Origin: Listeria farberi
GTDB taxonomy: Bacteria; Bacillota; Bacilli; Lactobacillales; Listeriaceae
DNA length: 64,000 bases
Assembly (NCBI RefSeq): GCF_014229245.1
Contig: NZ_JAARZJ010000012.1
Coordinates: 1-64,000 of the forward strand
Direction of reading: 5' to 3'
A program made the position numbers and the translations under genes. The notes under the pieces are model-generated. The model searched no databases. It had not been told where the DNA came from and saw only the letters and a program-made list of their open reading frames with translations. This document shows, piece after piece, positions 56,325 to 64,000 of the stretch (the stretch's first letter is position 1; each line of letters starts with the position of its first letter).

Positions 56325-56962
56325 TCAGCCTTTGTTTTCTTAATTATTTGACCTCGAATTCCCTTTTTAAAGCCGCATGCGTTGGCTTCGTCGTAATCAA
56401 TATGCATATATGTAGCAAAATCAGGGCTAATTCGAACGACCACATCATCGAAAATCAGTGGTCTGTCGCCATTAATTTTCACTTGAACAATTTCACTTTG
56501 TGTTACATGTTGTTTTGCTGCATCTTCTGGCGTCATATGAATATGGCGTTTTGCAACAATAAGTCCTTCAGTTAATTGAACACTATTTTTAGCAGATAAT
56601 AGTAAAATTCCTGGTGTACCGGCTATGTCTCCACTTTCGCGGACTGGTGCTTTAATACCAAGCGCCGTACCGTCTGTAGCACTAATTTCTACTTGTGTTT
56701 TCTTACGGATTGGCCCAAGGATTACTACGTTATGAATAACGCTTTTTGGTCCAACGATACTAATTCTTTCTTTACAAACATATTGACCCGGTTGAGATAG
56801 GTCACGGAAATGAGTAAGTTCATACCCAGGTCCAAAAAGTGCATCAACTGTCTCACGATCTAAATGGACGTGACGACCGGATGCTTCTACTTCTACGCCA
56901 GTTTCAAGTAATGCACGGCGAGTGACTTCTTCAATAAGGCTTGTTATTAACTCATTATTCAT
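56321..56962 (-). CDS. pduL: Phosphate propanoyl/acetyltransferase PduL
   Basis: A 213-aa microcompartment phosphotransacylase converting acetyl-CoA and phosphate to acetyl phosphate and CoA, recycling CoA inside the shell. The duplicated beta-barrel domains have the Zn-binding motifs ASGRHVHLDRE and KRHIHMTPED and the MHIDYDEANA block. The N-terminus (NNELITSLIEEVTRRALLE) is the known type of encapsulation peptide. It replaces the Pta-type EutD of enteric eut operons. Confidence 0.93.
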   Translation of the reverse strand: MNNELITSLIEEVTRRALLETGVEVEASGRHVHLDRETVDALFGPGYELTHFRDLSQPGQYVCKERISIVGPKSVIHNVVILGPIRKKTQVEISATDGTALGIKAPVRESGDIAGTPGILLLSAKNSVQLTEGLIVAKRHIHMTPEDAAKQHVTQSEIVQVKINGDRPLIFDDVVVRISPDFATYMHIDYDEANACGFKKGIRGQIIKKTKAE

Positions 56963-56974
56963 GAATAAGCCTCC

Positions 56975-57730
56975 TTACTTTTTATATTCACCAGTTCTTA
57001 CGCGGAACATCAGTATCCAGAATAAACTAGATAATCGGTTGAGCGCTTGAATGATGTCTGGTCGTTTAATGGAATAATCGGCTTCCTTAAATGCTGTAAA
57101 AGCGGTTAATTCCGTTTCACGAACCATCGTTCTTAATTTGTTTAATCGAATGACTGCATTCCCCATCGTATAATCAGGCATAAAATGTGTCATTTGGTAG
57201 TATTTTTTCGGATTATGACTACGTTCCCGCAGCTCTTTTTCGTCCATGCCAAGCAAATGTACTGATTCGATTTGCTCGTTTAAAACTTCCGATCGTACAA
57301 TATTTCTTACAAAGGTGAGGATTTCTTGTAAATCTTCCGCAAGATCTTTAAACTCAGCTGCAACGGAACATTGGGTTTCCAGAATTTCAGCTTCCAGTGT
57401 ATCTAATTTTCCGCGGAAAGCGATTTGCGGATGGTCTTTAAACACAAGCAGGTTACCACGCAAATGCGTCATATGTTCAGGCTTCTCATCTAATGCTCCA
57501 CCATAAATCGTTTGGAATTTTGCTCTAGTAGTTTCTTTTTTCACTGGCTCCACTACTACTTTTTTTTCTGGAATTGCTTCAATATAATGCAGGTCAATTT
57601 TCTTTTCAGATAAGAAACTCTTAGCTGATGGAGTAATAATCGTCCCTTTTTTTATATCTAATTTTTTCTTTGTTTTTAAATCGGTGTGTAAGTAGGCTTT
57701 TCGTAACTCATCTTCTGTCAAAATAGCCAA
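56975..57730 (-). CDS. eutT: EutT-type cob(I)alamin adenosyltransferase (metal-site-lacking class)
   Basis: A 251-aa corrinoid adenosyltransferase supplying AdoCbl to EutBC. N-terminal EutT module (LTEDELRKAYL, GTIITPSAKSFLSEKKIDLH) is followed by the catalytic four-helix domain (about 100-250; KYYQMTHFMPDYTMGNAVIR, LNRLSSLFWILMFRVR). The HX11CCX2C metal site of enteric EutT is absent: only one cysteine (ETQCSV) is present. A metal-independent EutT class has been reported for Listeria, which this fits. Start is TTG at 57728-57730 behind AAAGGATG. Confidence 0.9.
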   Translation of the reverse strand: MAILTEDELRKAYLHTDLKTKKKLDIKKGTIITPSAKSFLSEKKIDLHYIEAIPEKKVVVEPVKKETTRAKFQTIYGGALDEKPEHMTHLRGNLLVFKDHPQIAFRGKLDTLEAEILETQCSVAAEFKDLAEDLQEILTFVRNIVRSEVLNEQIESVHLLGMDEKELRERSHNPKKYYQMTHFMPDYTMGNAVIRLNKLRTMVRETELTAFTAFKEADYSIKRPDIIQALNRLSSLFWILMFRVRTGEYKK

Positions 57731-57769
57731 AGAACCACATCCTTTTATCCCATTTACAATTGGTGTTAG

Positions 57770-57880
57770 TAATGATGGGAAGCTTTGTCTTGCTTAAATC
57801 CGGTAAAAAGCGGAAGTTTCGGGCAATTTCTGAGTCTGATGGAACCCTTATGCCTTACGCTCACGCTTTTTTCCTGATTT
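57770..57880 (-). other. Structured non-coding interval between eutM and eutT
   Basis: On the minus strand GGaAAAAAGCG (57864-57874) pairs with CGCTTTTTaCC (57802-57812) over ten bp and encloses about 50 bases with a further GGCA/TGCC pairing. Closer to eutT, AAGCAAGACAAAGCTT (57780-57795) forms a small hairpin. The other intergenic gaps I measured in this operon are shorter than 50 bases; this one is 166. The U run lies in the stem, so it is not a standard terminator. It may be an attenuator, a processing site or an EutV-type antiterminator target. Confidence 0.45.
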
Positions 57881-57896
57881 ATGTTAAAATTTCTTC

Positions 57897-58181
57897 TTAT
57901 TCAGCACTTTTTGGTAGAATAGCATCTACTTCGCTGTGTGGACGTGGAATTACGTGTACAGATAGTAATTCACCAACGCGTTCTGCTGCTGCTGCGCCTG
58001 CATCTGTTGCTGCTTTCACTGCGCCAACATCGCCGCGAACCATAACTGTTACTAGACCGCCACCAACTTGTTCTTTACCCATAAGTGTTACGTTAGCTGC
58101 TTTCACCATTGCGTCTGCTGCTTCTACTGCTCCTACTAAACCTTTAGTTTCGATCATACCTAATGCGTTTGCGTTTGCCAT
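57897..58181 (-). CDS. eutM: Hexameric microcompartment shell protein EutM
   Basis: A 94-aa BMC-H protein, the main facet tile of the shell ([36 protein letters not shown]). Single BMC domain, usual length. Well-expressed look: strong ribosome-binding region and favourable codons. It follows eutE closely. Confidence 0.95.
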   Translation of the reverse strand: MANANALGMIETKGLVGAVEAADAMVKAANVTLMGKEQVGGGLVTVMVRGDVGAVKAATDAGAAAAERVGELLSVHVIPRPHSEVDAILPKSAE

Positions 58182-58212
58182 TTTAAAATTCCTCCAATTA
58201 GTGTTTTATTTT

Positions 58213-59673
58213 TTATTTTAATTCTGCTAAAACTTTTTCGACTAAACTTTGGATGAGTGCGTCTGCATCAACCGGAAGTTCAGATGTTGCTTGGTTTTCT
58301 TCTTTACGAATATCTTCTAACTCTAAAACGCCTGTAGCGATGCGACGAATGTTGAAAAGATTTTCAGGTCCAATATTATCAGATGATGAACTTCCTCCAA
58401 CTGCCCCACAACCAAGTGTTAAAGCAGGTACAAGATTGGTTGTTGCGCCAATTCCGCCAAGTGCTCCTGGTGTATTAACTAAGAGACGGGAAACTGGTTT
58501 TTTCAGTGCGAATTCGCGGATAATTTCTTTATCTTCTGAGTGGATGATTAAAGTATGTCCAGCTCCTTCATGATAAAGAATATCCATGCTAAGTTCGCAA
58601 GCTTCTTGCCAAGTATCTGCTGTATAGAAAGCCAAGATTGGAGCTAATTTTTCTCTTGAGTATGGAATTTTAGCACCAACTTTTGTTTCTTCAGCGATAA
58701 GTACTCTTGCGTCAGCTGGAACAGTTAGGCCAGCTAGGTTAGCGATATGTTGTACGCTTTTACCTACGATTGCTGGATTCATCGAACCATTTGGACGTAA
58801 GATGAATTTACCAAGTTGAACAGCTTCTGCATCGGATAAGAAGTGTGCTCCTTGTTTTCTAAATTCAGCTATGACAGCTTCTTTATTCACACGTTCCACA
58901 ACGACAGATTGCTCAGATGCACAAATTGTGCCGTTATCAAATGTTTTGGAATCAAGAATATGTTTCACTGCGCGAGGAATGTTAGCGCTGCGTTCGATAA
59001 ATGCTGGGCCATTACCTGGGCCAACTCCAATTGCTGGAGTACCAGATGAATAAGCCGCTTTTACCATTGCAGAACCACCTGTTGCAAGGATAACTGCTGT
59101 GTCTTTGTGTTTCATCAGTTGATCTGTTCCTTGGATTGTTGGAACAGTCATACAGCTGATAGCGCCTTTTGGACAACCAGCTTTTTCTGCTGCTTCACTA
59201 ATAATTCTCACTGTTTCTAGAATTGCTTTTAGTGCGTTTGGATGTGGAGAAAATACGATACTATTTCCGGCTTTAATGGAAATAAGTGTTTTGTAAATAA
59301 CAGTGGATGTAGGGTTTGTTGATGGAATTAATCCTGCAACTACGCCTAGTGGAACTGCAACCTCCATTACTTTCTTTTCGTTATCTTCTTTTAACATACC
59401 AATGGTTTTCATATCTTTGATGTAATTGTAGACGTGCTTGGAAGCGAAGACGTTTTTAATTACTTTGTCTTGCCAAATTCCAAAACCAGTTTCTTCATGT
59501 GCCATTTTTGCGAGTTTTTCGCGAGCATCATAACCGGCATCAGCAATCGCTTTTACAATTGTATCAATTTGTTGTTGGCTCATTGCAGCAAGTTCTTTTT
59601 GCGCTTTGTTAGCTGATTCAATGAGGTTACGAACTTCTTGGATTGAGCGTAAATCTTTATCTTCTAGTGCCAC
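58213..59673 (-). CDS. eutE: Acetaldehyde dehydrogenase (acetylating) EutE
   Basis: Oxidises acetaldehyde to acetyl-CoA with NAD+ inside the compartment. The 486-aa protein carries the catalytic Cys in DNGTICASEQSV and the glycine-rich segments IGVGPGNGPAF and GGIGATTNLVPALTLG. Unlike enteric EutE, I see no separate N-terminal targeting helix; instead the C-terminus ends in a linker and an amphipathic helix (ADALIQSLVEKVLAELK). Start is GTG at 59671-59673 behind GGAAGGAG. Confidence 0.94.
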   Translation of the reverse strand: MALEDKDLRSIQEVRNLIESANKAQKELAAMSQQQIDTIVKAIADAGYDAREKLAKMAHEETGFGIWQDKVIKNVFASKHVYNYIKDMKTIGMLKEDNEKKVMEVAVPLGVVAGLIPSTNPTSTVIYKTLISIKAGNSIVFSPHPNALKAILETVRIISEAAEKAGCPKGAISCMTVPTIQGTDQLMKHKDTAVILATGGSAMVKAAYSSGTPAIGVGPGNGPAFIERSANIPRAVKHILDSKTFDNGTICASEQSVVVERVNKEAVIAEFRKQGAHFLSDAEAVQLGKFILRPNGSMNPAIVGKSVQHIANLAGLTVPADARVLIAEETKVGAKIPYSREKLAPILAFYTADTWQEACELSMDILYHEGAGHTLIIHSEDKEIIREFALKKPVSRLLVNTPGALGGIGATTNLVPALTLGCGAVGGSSSSDNIGPENLFNIRRIATGVLELEDIRKEENQATSELPVDADALIQSLVEKVLAELK

Positions 59674-60194
59674 TAGTTTTCACTCCTTCCATAAATATCT
59701 TTTAATGCATGAACAAGTTTATCCTTGTTCGCATATTTAATCTTGCTTTTTGGGATAGGCACATTATCTAATGTGTAAGCAAGTTTCCTTAGATCAATAA
59801 CTTTCATTGCGCGAAGTTTTTTCTCTGCACTTTTTGTGTTTGTGTTCACTTCTACGACTTGTTGAATAACTTCTTTTGGTTCTTCTTGTTCGACTTCTTT
59901 TGGTTGTGTTTTAACTTCTTCTTGAGGAACAAAAAGTGCTTTTGTATCTTCGCTCATTCTTGCGATAACATGGCTTGATACTAAACAACCTAAGTCTTCT
60001 GTTGCAGCTTTCCCTGCTTCGATAGCTGCATTTACTGCACCTACATCACCAGTTAATTCAACCGTAGTTAAACCACCACGAATGACTTCACATTGAATCA
60101 GTTCGACATTTGCTGCTTTTAAACAAGTATCAGCGGCAACTACAGCACCAAGGAAACCAGTCACTTCAATTAAACCAAGCGCTTCATTTGGCAT
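59673..60194 (-). CDS. BMC-domain shell protein with C-terminal SAP/Rho-N-like domain (EutK-like)
   Basis: A 173-aa protein: one BMC domain (about 1-88; NEALGLIEVTGFLGAVVAAD), an acidic linker (about 90-125, rich in E, Q, K, P), and a compact helical C-terminal domain (about 128-170; MKVIDLRKLAYTLDNV, then SKIKYANKDKLVHALKDIY). The tail resembles SAP or Rho N-terminal helical domains that bind nucleic acid. Enteric EutK is a BMC protein with a different, winged-helix tail, so this may be its functional counterpart. One-base overlap with eutE. Confidence 0.82.
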   Translation of the reverse strand: MPNEALGLIEVTGFLGAVVAADTCLKAANVELIQCEVIRGGLTTVELTGDVGAVNAAIEAGKAATEDLGCLVSSHVIARMSEDTKALFVPQEEVKTQPKEVEQEEPKEVIQQVVEVNTNTKSAEKKLRAMKVIDLRKLAYTLDNVPIPKSKIKYANKDKLVHALKDIYGRSEN

Positions 60195-60208
60195 CTTTTA
60201 GCACCACC

Positions 60209-60862
60209 TTAATATTGAAGTGGATTTTCAGCCACATTTTCTACTGCCATTTTGAACGCATCACAAGCAGCTTTACATGCAGATTGGCTACCTGTTAGAA
60301 GTGCTCCACCGAAGTTAGTTTCGGATGGTGGTCCGTAAAAAGCTCCGATTGTTACGTCTGCTGCTTTTAATGCTGCATCTAACGCATACATAGCTTCCAG
60401 TGGAGGGGCGATTAAGTAAGCAATCGCTTCACCTTCAGCAACATTCGCTTCTTTTGAAAGGAAAGTACCAGTTCTTGAAACACAGTGCGCGAAGTAAGGT
60501 ACGCTATCATCTTCATTTGCACTAACAAAGCTAGCACCATTTTCGATGAAATCTACTGCTACAGAAAGACCACTTTTTACTTCCGCAGGGCTTGGTCCGG
60601 CAATAATACCGATTACTTCACCAGCAAATTTTGTGGATGCATTTCCAGCACCAGCATACATACTTTTCGCATAAACAACATCTACTTCAGCTGCTTTGGT
60701 TGCTTCGTCAAGCGCAGTGTATGTAACATCATCACAATCAGATGTAATAATACCCAGACTTCTTTGATGCGGTTTTAAGTCTAATTGTTTAAATAGACCA
60801 TTATCTACATTTGATACAACTTTGACACTTAAAACGGATGCAGGTAATTTATCATTTTTCAT
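60209..60862 (-). CDS. eutL: Trimeric shell protein EutL
   Basis: A 217-aa circularly permuted tandem-BMC protein forming gated pores (YAKSMYAGAGNASTKFAGEV, split only for reading; GAFYGPPSETNFGGALLTGS; C-terminal AVENVAENPLQY). EutL trimers bind ethanolamine and may control pore opening. It is 22 bases after eutC. Confidence 0.95.
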   Translation of the reverse strand: MKNDKLPASVLSVKVVSNVDNGLFKQLDLKPHQRSLGIITSDCDDVTYTALDEATKAAEVDVVYAKSMYAGAGNASTKFAGEVIGIIAGPSPAEVKSGLSVAVDFIENGASFVSANEDDSVPYFAHCVSRTGTFLSKEANVAEGEAIAYLIAPPLEAMYALDAALKAADVTIGAFYGPPSETNFGGALLTGSQSACKAACDAFKMAVENVAENPLQY

Positions 60863-60884
60863 GAAGTTTCCTCCTCTAACTAGC

Positions 60885-61766
60885 TTATTTTAAATCAATA
60901 CCAGAACATTTTTTCTCAAGCATATTGTGAATTAATTCAGCAATGTATGCTCCTGCTTCAACTGGTGGAGTTCCGCCACTATGAATGTTAGAAATAACAG
61001 TACGACGAGCTTCTGGCATACCAATTGTTGGTTTATAAGCAATATATGCACTCATGGATTCAGCTGTTACTAGACCTGGACGTTCACCTACAAGTAAGCA
61101 AACTACATCTGCCCCAGTAATTTCGCCGATTTGATCCATAGAAGGTACTCGACAATGTTTAACAAAAATAATGTTATCAAAATCTAGGTTATACATTTTC
61201 AACCCTTGTTTAATGGAAGGTAAGATGTCTTTGATATTAGCTTCAACTGCCGCTGAGCTAAGTCCATCACCGACAACGATTTGTAGTTTCGCATTTTTCG
61301 TCGTATTCGCACGAATTATTTCTACCATTTCATCGTCAAATTCACGGCCTAAGTCTGGGCGAGTTAAGTATTCATCTTTATCATGACATTTTGTGTTAAC
61401 TGGAATAAAGTTCATTTCTTTCACTAAATCCTCAGAAACATAAGAGAACACGGAATCTTGTGCAACAGCGTGGTCCGCACGGAAACGAAGAATTGTTTCT
61501 GTTTTATAACGTGGACCAGCGCGCCATAAACCAAGTCGAGCTGGGGTCATTTGTTTCATTTTCAAATAGCCTTCGCGGTCAGCTGGTTCTGGTACTAGTA
61601 ATTGTTTTTTAATATCAACTTCTGTAATATCAGGGATAGTTCCTTCAGTTACAACAGTTTCAGTAACGGCTTTTGTTGGTGCCGCTGCTACCGTTTCAGT
61701 AGTTTTAGCCCCTGACATTTCCGTTAAAATGCCTTCAATCATTTGTTTTAATTCTTGTTCGTTCAT
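60885..61766 (-). CDS. eutC: Ethanolamine ammonia-lyase small subunit
   Basis: Subunit of the AdoCbl-dependent lyase splitting ethanolamine to acetaldehyde and ammonia; it contributes to B12 binding ([34 protein letters not shown]). 293 aa. The N-terminus ([18 protein letters not shown]) is the compartment-targeting helix, followed by a low-complexity A/T/V/E linker (about 20-45). It is 19 bases after eutB. Confidence 0.96.
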   Translation of the reverse strand: MNEQELKQMIEGILTEMSGAKTTETVAAAPTKAVTETVVTEGTIPDITEVDIKKQLLVPEPADREGYLKMKQMTPARLGLWRAGPRYKTETILRFRADHAVAQDSVFSYVSEDLVKEMNFIPVNTKCHDKDEYLTRPDLGREFDDEMVEIIRANTTKNAKLQIVVGDGLSSAAVEANIKDILPSIKQGLKMYNLDFDNIIFVKHCRVPSMDQIGEITGADVVCLLVGERPGLVTAESMSAYIAYKPTIGMPEARRTVISNIHSGGTPPVEAGAYIAELIHNMLEKKCSGIDLK

Positions 61767-61785
61767 CGCTTAGTTCCTCCCTTCC

Positions 61786-63150
61786 TTATTTTAGGAAAAT
61801 AGATGCATCTCCAGCACGGCTTGTTAATTTACCATTTTCACTGAATCCCATTTTTTCCATCCACTGATCAAATTCTTTAATTGGTTTTAGGCCAAATAAT
61901 TCACGTAAAGTGGCTGTTTCGTGGTAACCAGTTGTTTGGTAGTTAAGCATAACGTCATCACCATGAGGAATCCCCATGATAAAGTTACATCCTGCTGCTG
62001 TTAGAAGTACGGATAAGTTTTCTACGTCGTTTTGGTCGGCTTTCATATGGTTGGTATAGCAAACGTCACAACCCATAGAAATACCAGTTAATTTACCCAT
62101 GAAGTGATCTTCTAGGCCGGCGCGAATTACTTGTTTGGAATCGTATAAATACTCAGGTCCGATAAATCCAACTACTGTATTCACTAAGAATGGATCAAAC
62201 TTCTTCGCAAATCCATAGCAACGAGCTTCCATTGTTACTTGGTCTACGCCGAAATGTGCGTCAGAAGAAAGTTCAGAACCTTGTCCTGTTTCAAAGTACA
62301 TTACGTTTGGCCCAGTTGCAGCACCACTTTGAAGAGCTAATTGTCTTGCTTCTTCAATAGTTGCTCCGTCAAAACCGAAAGCTGTATTACCTTTTTCAGA
62401 ACCTGCGATAGATTGGAATACCAGACCAGTTGGAGCACCGCGACGCATTGCTTCCATTTGAGTCTTCACGTGCGCTAGTACACAAGTTTGTGTTGGCACA
62501 TCCCATTTACTGCGGAATTCTTCAAATTTATTAAGTAAACGAACTACGCTATCAGTAGAATCATCTACTGGGTTAAGTCCGATTACCGCATCCCCAATCC
62601 CGTAAGTTAATCCTTCCATTAAAGAAGCAAGGATACCATCAGGATCATCAGTTGGATGGTTTGGTTGTAGTCTAGCGGAGAATGTTCCTGGAAGACCGAT
62701 TGTTGTGTTCGCATGTGCGATAACACGAATTTTTTTCGCGCCATAAATTAAATCTAGGTTGGACATTAATTTTGTTACAGCAGCAATAATTTCTGATGTT
62801 AGGCCGCGTGCAACACGTTTAATGTCAGCATCTGTTGTTTTATGGTCTAAAATCCATTCCCGTAATTCTTCCACTGTCCAGTTTTTAATGGAATCATGAA
62901 TACGTTCATTTACTTGGTCTTGAATAATACGGGTTACCTCATCTGTTTCATATGGGACAACCGGATTATTACGTAAATCTCCAAGCGTCATTTTAGAGAG
63001 CACCACTTTAGCAGCTACACGTTCTTCTGCAGATTCAGCAGCAACTCCGGCTAAACGGTCGCCCGATTTTTCTTCGTTTGCTTTTGCCAACACATCAGTG
63101 ATGGATTTGAACTGGTATGTATGGCCGAATAAATTCGTTTTTAAAATCAT
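61786..63150 (-). CDS. eutB: Ethanolamine ammonia-lyase large subunit
   Basis: The catalytic TIM-barrel subunit of ethanolamine ammonia-lyase, 454 aa, usual length. Conserved blocks: FKSITDVLAKANEEKSGDRL, GLPGTFSARLQPNHPTDDPD, FETGQGSELSSDAHFGVDQ and GFIGPEYLYDSKQ with substrate- and cofactor-contacting residues. Works with EutC and the reactivase EutA, whose gene is directly upstream. Confidence 0.97.
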   Translation of the reverse strand: MILKTNLFGHTYQFKSITDVLAKANEEKSGDRLAGVAAESAEERVAAKVVLSKMTLGDLRNNPVVPYETDEVTRIIQDQVNERIHDSIKNWTVEELREWILDHKTTDADIKRVARGLTSEIIAAVTKLMSNLDLIYGAKKIRVIAHANTTIGLPGTFSARLQPNHPTDDPDGILASLMEGLTYGIGDAVIGLNPVDDSTDSVVRLLNKFEEFRSKWDVPTQTCVLAHVKTQMEAMRRGAPTGLVFQSIAGSEKGNTAFGFDGATIEEARQLALQSGAATGPNVMYFETGQGSELSSDAHFGVDQVTMEARCYGFAKKFDPFLVNTVVGFIGPEYLYDSKQVIRAGLEDHFMGKLTGISMGCDVCYTNHMKADQNDVENLSVLLTAAGCNFIMGIPHGDDVMLNYQTTGYHETATLRELFGLKPIKEFDQWMEKMGFSENGKLTSRAGDASIFLK

Positions 63151-63191
63151 TCGATAAATCCTCCTCTCAAAATTAAAGCTATTTATATGGA

Positions 63192-64000
63192 TCAGTTAAA
63201 GACTAAGGTTTTTACTACTACTGGTAGCACTTTCCCGTCAGCAACTGGTTTTCCTATATCAATATAATCACCATTATCAACTTTGACACTATCCAAACAA
63301 ATTAGTGGATAGCCGGCTGGTAAATGCCCGAAAATACTTTGTCCGAGGGCTTTTGCCATGTCGTGCCAAGTAATGATAATTAGCGGATGACCAAGTGCGA
63401 TTGGTTCTTTCATTCCCTCACAAATTGCCTTTGCATATTCTGTTACTTGCTCGAAACTAGGGCTATTCTCCCCTTCAATTGCAAGTGCAATCCGTTCCAT
63501 ATCTTCATCTATTTTGAACCAGTTGAGTTTTTCCTTGATGACTTCTGCCATATTTTCATTTTCTTCTTGTTTGGCAAGTTTCAAAATCGGAATGTTTTTT
63601 ACTGGGAAAATTTTCTCGGTATAAGTGATTGTGCTACCGCTAATTTCTGCTGTGTGTGAACCGGCTCCTACCACAGTTGCCCGTATGGTTTCGACAGATT
63701 CGATATACTTTTTTTCGGTCATCAAGCTAGATTCAGCTATTGACTTTCCGAGTAAAAGTCCGATGTCTCCATATCTAAATGGATCACTTAGCGCACCAGT
63801 TGAAATGCAGTCTGCAACGCCTCCGGAAAATGATATACATTCAATTTCAGTAAGAAATTTCAATCCTTTATTTGTGATGATTGTTTCGTAAAAATCATTC
63901 GGAGCGCCTAGGCCAACACTGTTTTTAAGTAACTCTACCATTTCACCTAGAATTGGTTGTAAATTTTCTGGCGAGGTTTTCTCACCTATCGTGATTGGAT
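63192..64000 (-). CDS. eutA: Ethanolamine ammonia-lyase reactivase EutA (C-terminal part)
   Basis: Chaperone-like ATPase of the actin/hsp70 fold that releases damaged cobalamin from EutBC so fresh AdoCbl can bind. The frame stays open to the window edge; the visible 269 residues start inside the protein (PITIGEKTSPENLQPILGEM) and include the C-terminal half (ISFSGGVADCIST, VVGAGSHTAEISG, ALAIEGE). The full family length is about 470 aa, so roughly 200 N-terminal residues lie outside the window. Confidence 0.93.
   Translation of the reverse strand, partial: PITIGEKTSPENLQPILGEMVELLKNSVGLGAPNDFYETIITNKGLKFLTEIECISFSGGVADCISTGALSDPFRYGDIGLLLGKSIAESSLMTEKKYIESVETIRATVVGAGSHTAEISGSTITYTEKIFPVKNIPILKLAKQEENENMAEVIKEKLNWFKIDEDMERIALAIEGENSPSFEQVTEYAKAICEGMKEPIALGHPLIIITWHDMAKALGQSIFGHLPAGYPLICLDSVKVDNGDYIDIGKPVADGKVLPVVVKTLVFN

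Noticed and set aside
57897-64000. Long plus-strand open frames opposite the eut genes
   Set aside because: They are antisense shadows of strongly conserved eut genes with no ribosome-binding sites.

Overview
The window is chromosomal DNA of a low-GC Gram-positive bacterium, almost certainly Listeria (L. monocytogenes or a close relative that keeps the cobalamin and ethanolamine island). Three things point there: protein sequences that read as Listeria orthologues, a B12-synthesis (cbi) cluster beside an ethanolamine (eut) microcompartment cluster, and a gene order I recall as roughly lmo1240 down to lmo1174 in strain EGD-e. That correspondence is from memory and was not checked. Nearly all genes are on the minus strand, so operons run from high to low coordinates.

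Region by region. (1) 1-2094: a decayed prophage end at a tRNA-Arg(UCU) gene. It holds a tyrosine-integrase C-terminal fragment whose stop codon touches the tRNA 3' end, a short stranded coding fragment, and two phage-like hypothetical genes, one probably 5'-truncated. (2) 2205-16102: housekeeping genes: phosphodiesterase, XTP pyrophosphatase, rph and racE; yslB against lysC (which has a visible internal start for a beta subunit); trxA and uvrC; zapA-cvpA-polX-mutS2; rnhC (non-canonical start) and ung. (3) 16208-24096: a MarR-controlled MmpL-type exporter and a large FtsX-type ABC transporter. (4) 24256-36168: pheST under a T-box leader, an HxlR regulator with a divergent small gene, an rRNA methyltransferase, an M42 aminopeptidase, two GH73 autolysins, a PadR/DUF2812 pair, a broken P-loop kinase gene and a DUF606 transporter pair.

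(5) 35602-51950: a long B12 operon controlled by a cobalamin riboswitch with its own terminator. In transcription order it is cbiA, cbiB, cbiC, cbiD, cbiE, cbiT, cbiF, cbiG, cbiH, cbiJ, cobA-hemD fusion, cbiK, cbiL, cbiM, cbiN, cbiQ, cbiO, cbiP and a PduO-type adenosyltransferase. It covers cobalt uptake (CbiMNQO), anaerobic (early cobalt insertion) corrin-ring synthesis, amidation and adenosylation. Upstream lie a predicted alpha-ribazole transporter (cblT) and a divergent AraC-type regulator.

(6) 53357-64000: the eut operon, in transcription order eutA (cut by the window edge), eutB, eutC, eutL, a BMC-H protein with an extra C-terminal domain, eutE, eutM, a EutT-type adenosyltransferase, pduL, an uncharacterised 190-aa protein, eutN, a PduT-like tandem-BMC protein, eutH and eutQ. 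It encodes ethanolamine import, the AdoCbl-dependent lyase and its reactivase, aldehyde oxidation to acetyl-CoA, phosphotransacetylation, and a protein shell. The cbi operon supplies the AdoCbl cofactor that EutBC needs, so regions 5 and 6 work as one metabolic unit.

I found no CRISPR array, insertion sequence or wholly new system. The most interesting material is in the eut operon (shared cargo-targeting helices, a shared EutT-N-like module, a shell protein with a SAP/Rho-N-like tail, an unexplained structured RNA), in two genes without canonical start codons, and in two decayed loci (prophage end and P-loop kinase).
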